Shown one piece after another: positions 49,490 through 51,430 of a stretch of 51,430 bases of DNA. The stretch's first letter is position 1; every line of letters starts with the position of its first letter. Both the position numbers and the translations under genes were made by a program. The notes under the pieces are model-generated. The model was not told the DNA's origin, did not search any database, and saw nothing but the letters and a program-made list of their open reading frames with translations. Source of the stretch: Pontibacillus chungwhensis BH030062 (GTDB taxonomy: Bacteria; Bacillota; Bacilli; Bacillales; BH030062); the NCBI RefSeq assembly GCF_000770675.1, contig NZ_AVBG01000019.1, positions 1 to 51,430 on the forward strand, in the 5' to 3' direction.

Positions 49490-50941
49490 TTATCCTCTTT
49501 CTATATAAACGTGCATACCTTTCTGATAAAAGGGTTCTTTCGTTTGAATATGTTTATCTTTTCTCAGTAAATCCACGATCCGATCTACGTGTTCTCTTTG
49601 AATGCGCTCCCCCTTCATGATTAATGGAATCCCAGGGGGATATGGAGTAACAGAAGCGCTTGCTACTCGTCCAATACTCTCTTGCCAATACACAAATTCT
49701 TGATTCATGCTATCTAGTTCATAGTAAGAATAAGGGTTCGACTGAACCGTATTAAAAACAGGAGAACTCACTCCCTCTATTGTAGCACGGTTAAATTCTG
49801 ACTTGGTTTTTAATTTAGACTCTACTTTTTCAAATATACACTTTAGTTGATATATTGAATAATTAGGAGTTAGTGCTAGCGTGAATAGAATGTGTTGATT
49901 ATCGACTAGTTCAGGATAAAGCCCCTCCTTCTCTAAATAAGAAGCCACGATCTGTGAGTCGACATGATCTTCAATACGGAGGGTTAACTTAAATGGATCA
50001 TCTACACCTTCTTCTAAAGGCACAAGTGTCCATACCAAACCATTCGTCAAAGATGAACGCAGTTTAGTAATCCACTCTATACTTGTTTGAAGGTCCTCTT
50101 TAGAATAGTTTGCCATAAAGTATCTTGCCAAATCTAATGAAGCTAATATTGGATACGAGGGACTGCTTGATTGAAAAACCTGTAAGTAGTGAGTGATTTG
50201 CCTTGGATCTATCCGTTCGGAATTTAAGTGAAGATATGCCCCCATTGTCATTGCCGGGGCCATTTTATGAGCGGATTGCACCACTACGTCAGCACCCAAA
50301 GACAGAGCAGACTTAGGTAATAAAGGGTCATTTAATGAAAAATGTACACCATGAGCCTCATCGACTAAAACAGGTACATTGTAAGAGTGAGCAAGATCAA
50401 TAATTTCTTTCAAGTGAGTCGTACGTCCATAATAATCAGGATACGTTAAGATAATCCCAGAAATACTAGAGTACATTTTAAGTGCCTTTTTTATATCTTC
50501 TTTATGAACACCTGTAAAGCGTTCATATTTCTCTTCATAGTGAGGGGAAAGAAAAATAGGTTTAGATCCTGATAGTTCTAATGCATGTATAATGGATTTA
50601 TGACTGTTGCGTTGCACTAGAAAAGGCTTCCCCTTTTTTTGAGTTGCTAGAATCATAGCGAGGTTCCCTGAAGTACTGCCCCCTACTAAGAAGTATGAAG
50701 CTCTAGTTCTAAACCACTCCGTAGCTAATTGTTGTGCTTTCTCAATAATCCCCTCTGGTTGATGTAAATCGTCGAGGCCTGTAATCTCTGTCATATCAAT
50801 AGATAATATATCTTTAAATAATTGCTTACCCGTTTTTGGAAATACAGTTCCATTCTTGTGACCTGGAACATGCATAGAATAATGAGGTTGTTTAGTCATT
50901 TCCACTAATGCTGAGTATAAAGGGGTTTGTGATTGCGACAT
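49490..50941 (-). CDS. Orn/Lys/Arg decarboxylase family protein (YaaO)
   Basis: 483 residues; fold-type I PLP enzyme. HVPGHKNG near the start, PLP lysine in QSAHKMAPAMTMG (near 230-242) with DEAHGVHF before it. It lacks the N-terminal wing domain of the E. coli inducible enzymes and is like B. subtilis YaaO; the substrate (arginine, lysine or ornithine) cannot be read from the sequence. ACAGGAGGATCATT precedes the ATG. Upstream of tmk as in B. subtilis. Confidence 0.92.
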   Translation of the reverse strand: MSQSQTPLYSALVEMTKQPHYSMHVPGHKNGTVFPKTGKQLFKDILSIDMTEITGLDDLHQPEGIIEKAQQLATEWFRTRASYFLVGGSTSGNLAMILATQKKGKPFLVQRNSHKSIIHALELSGSKPIFLSPHYEEKYERFTGVHKEDIKKALKMYSSISGIILTYPDYYGRTTHLKEIIDLAHSYNVPVLVDEAHGVHFSLNDPLLPKSALSLGADVVVQSAHKMAPAMTMGAYLHLNSERIDPRQITHYLQVFQSSSPSYPILASLDLARYFMANYSKEDLQTSIEWITKLRSSLTNGLVWTLVPLEEGVDDPFKLTLRIEDHVDSQIVASYLEKEGLYPELVDNQHILFTLALTPNYSIYQLKCIFEKVESKLKTKSEFNRATIEGVSSPVFNTVQSNPYSYYELDSMNQEFVYWQESIGRVASASVTPYPPGIPLIMKGERIQREHVDRIVDLLRKDKHIQTKEPFYQKGMHVYIERG

Positions 50942-50970
50942 AATGATCCTCCTGTTATATGTATAAAAAA

Positions 50971-51008
50971 AGGTGTTAAAAAGGAAAAACGCTCCCTTTT
51001 AAACACCT
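50971..51008 (-). terminator. Terminator of csfB
   Basis: AGGTGTTAAAAAGG / CCCTTTTAAACACCT stem with a 9-base loop, then TTTTTTTATAC on the minus strand. Confidence 0.8.
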
Positions 51009-51021
51009 TTCTATCACTATA

Positions 51022-51216
51022 CTATGAAAATTGCTTTGTTTGGGTTATATTTCTTAGTTTCTTTAAGAAATAATGATACTGCTGATCTTCCGGTGCTGTT
51101 TGTATAATTTCCTTTTCACAATCCCTACATATAAATAGGTTGTATAAGTGGATCCCATGCTCTCTTTTGCAATCACATACTCCACAAGTTTCATAGATTG
51201 ATTGTTCTTTCCTCAC
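51022..51216 (-). CDS. csfB: Anti-sigma-G factor Gin (CsfB)
   Basis: 64 residues from GTG 51216, with GGAGGTGGAG 8 bp upstream, the exact B. subtilis Gin length. Zinc knuckle: CGVCDCK (Cys11, Cys14) and CRDC (Cys30, Cys33). Holds sigma-G and sigma-E in check during sporulation. The frame extends 17 codons upstream over the promoter. It is the first gene after the rRNA operon. Confidence 0.94.
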   Translation of the reverse strand: MRKEQSIYETCGVCDCKREHGIHLYNLFICRDCEKEIIQTAPEDQQYHYFLKKLRNITQTKQFS

Positions 51217-51237
51217 ATTCTCCACCTCCGTAGTAGT

Positions 51238-51265
51238 ATTGTTTCCCATGTATCTTTTTTTATAC
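51238..51265 (-). promoter_or_regulatory. Likely sigma-F promoter of csfB
   Basis: Minus strand -35 GTATA (51261-51265), 14-bp spacer, -10 GGAAACAAT (51238-51246), matching sigma-F GGnnAnAnT fully. B. subtilis csfB is sigma-F dependent. Confidence 0.6.
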
Positions 51266-51345
51266 AAAGCGTAAATAAATCTATGTGTTTTATAATATAC
51301 GACAGAAGAGGGTGTCTCGTGTTTGTACGTTTACTATTTCTTTGC

Positions 51346-51382
51346 ACAAAAAAACCTCAAAGGATCAATATCCTTTGAGGTT
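51346..51382 (-). terminator. Terminator of the upstream rRNA operon
   Basis: AACCTCAAAGGAT-CAAT-ATCCTTTGAGGTT perfect 13-bp stem, then TTTTTTTG on the minus strand, 7 bp after the 5S end. Confidence 0.9.
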
Positions 51383-51388
51383 ACGTTG

Positions 51389-51430
51389 CATGGCGGCGTC
51401 CTACTCTTGCGGGGGTGAAACCCCGACTAC
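51389..51430 (-). rRNA. rrf: 5S rRNA, 3' end (partial)
   Basis: Minus strand GTAGTCGGGGTTTCACCCCC..GCAAGAGTAGGACGCCGCCA is the typical 3' half of Bacillaceae 5S rRNA; the 5' part is beyond the window. The exact 3' end is within one or two bases of 51389. Hence the window lies between two rRNA operons. Confidence 0.93.

Overview
The window is a low-GC Firmicutes chromosome segment from the origin-proximal region of a spore-forming Bacillaceae. Gene content and order follow the Bacillus subtilis csfB-tmk-metG-abrB-purR-prs-mfd-spoIIE-ftsH-folate-lysS block. Spore genes (csfB, fin, spoVT, spoVG, spoIIE, sspF, yabG, yabP, yabQ) show an endospore former. Acidic tails, such as that of FtsH, would fit a salt-tolerant genus such as Halobacillus or Pontibacillus, but that placement is an inference. 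Almost every gene is on the minus strand, so the operons read from high to low coordinates. The exceptions are abrB and a tRNA-Met/tRNA-Glu pair.

Layout from right to left, in the direction of transcription. The 3' end of a 5S rRNA gene with its terminator (51.4 kb) closes one rRNA operon. Then come csfB, yaaO, tmk, darA, yaaR, holB, ricT (interrupted by an in-frame stop), yabA, a methyltransferase, a GIY-YIG protein and rsmI (51.2-43.8 kb). Next are divergent abrB and metG, then tatD, yabE, a parS-like site, rnmV, ksgA, yabG, veg and sspF (43.5-35.0 kb). A 570-bp repeat-rich gap (34.5-35.0 kb) precedes ispE, purR, spoVG, glmU, prs, ctc, pth, fin, mfd, spoVT, the spoVB-like flippase, the MazG protein, the S4 protein, yabP, yabQ, divIC and the S1 protein (34.5-18.0 kb). 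A MITE-like repeat, a YtvA-type LOV photoreceptor gene and the two tRNAs follow. Then come spoIIE, a von Willebrand/kinase pair, tilS, hpt, ftsH, hslO, a PpiC-type foldase, cysK, folP-folB-folK, a small XRE regulator and lysS. The left edge holds tandem rRNA promoters and the 16S leader of a second rRNA operon.

The genes cover translation (lysS, metG, tilS, pth, ksgA, rsmI, rnmV), replication and division (tmk, holB, yabA, divIC, parS), nucleotide and folate metabolism (prs, hpt, purR, folPBK), cell-envelope precursors (glmU, ispE) and sporulation control. Recognisable control sites include tandem 0A boxes downstream of the abrB promoter, a 21-bp-spaced spoIIE promoter, sigma-H (spoVG), sigma-G (spoVT), sigma-F (csfB) and sigma-B (ctc) promoters.

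No clearly new multi-gene system is visible. The most notable points are: (1) a TAA codon inside the conserved cysteine region of ricT; (2) a four-unit array of 52-bp degenerate repeats next to two tandem 120-bp structured elements with compensatory changes, between ispE and sspF; (3) a MITE-like element with terminal inverted repeats and an internally deleted relative elsewhere in the window; (4) a duplicated rRNA promoter module; (5) loss, relative to B. subtilis order, of dusB, coaX, pabBAC and ridA, with a 37-codon ORF where dusB would be; (6) a near-consensus parS site.
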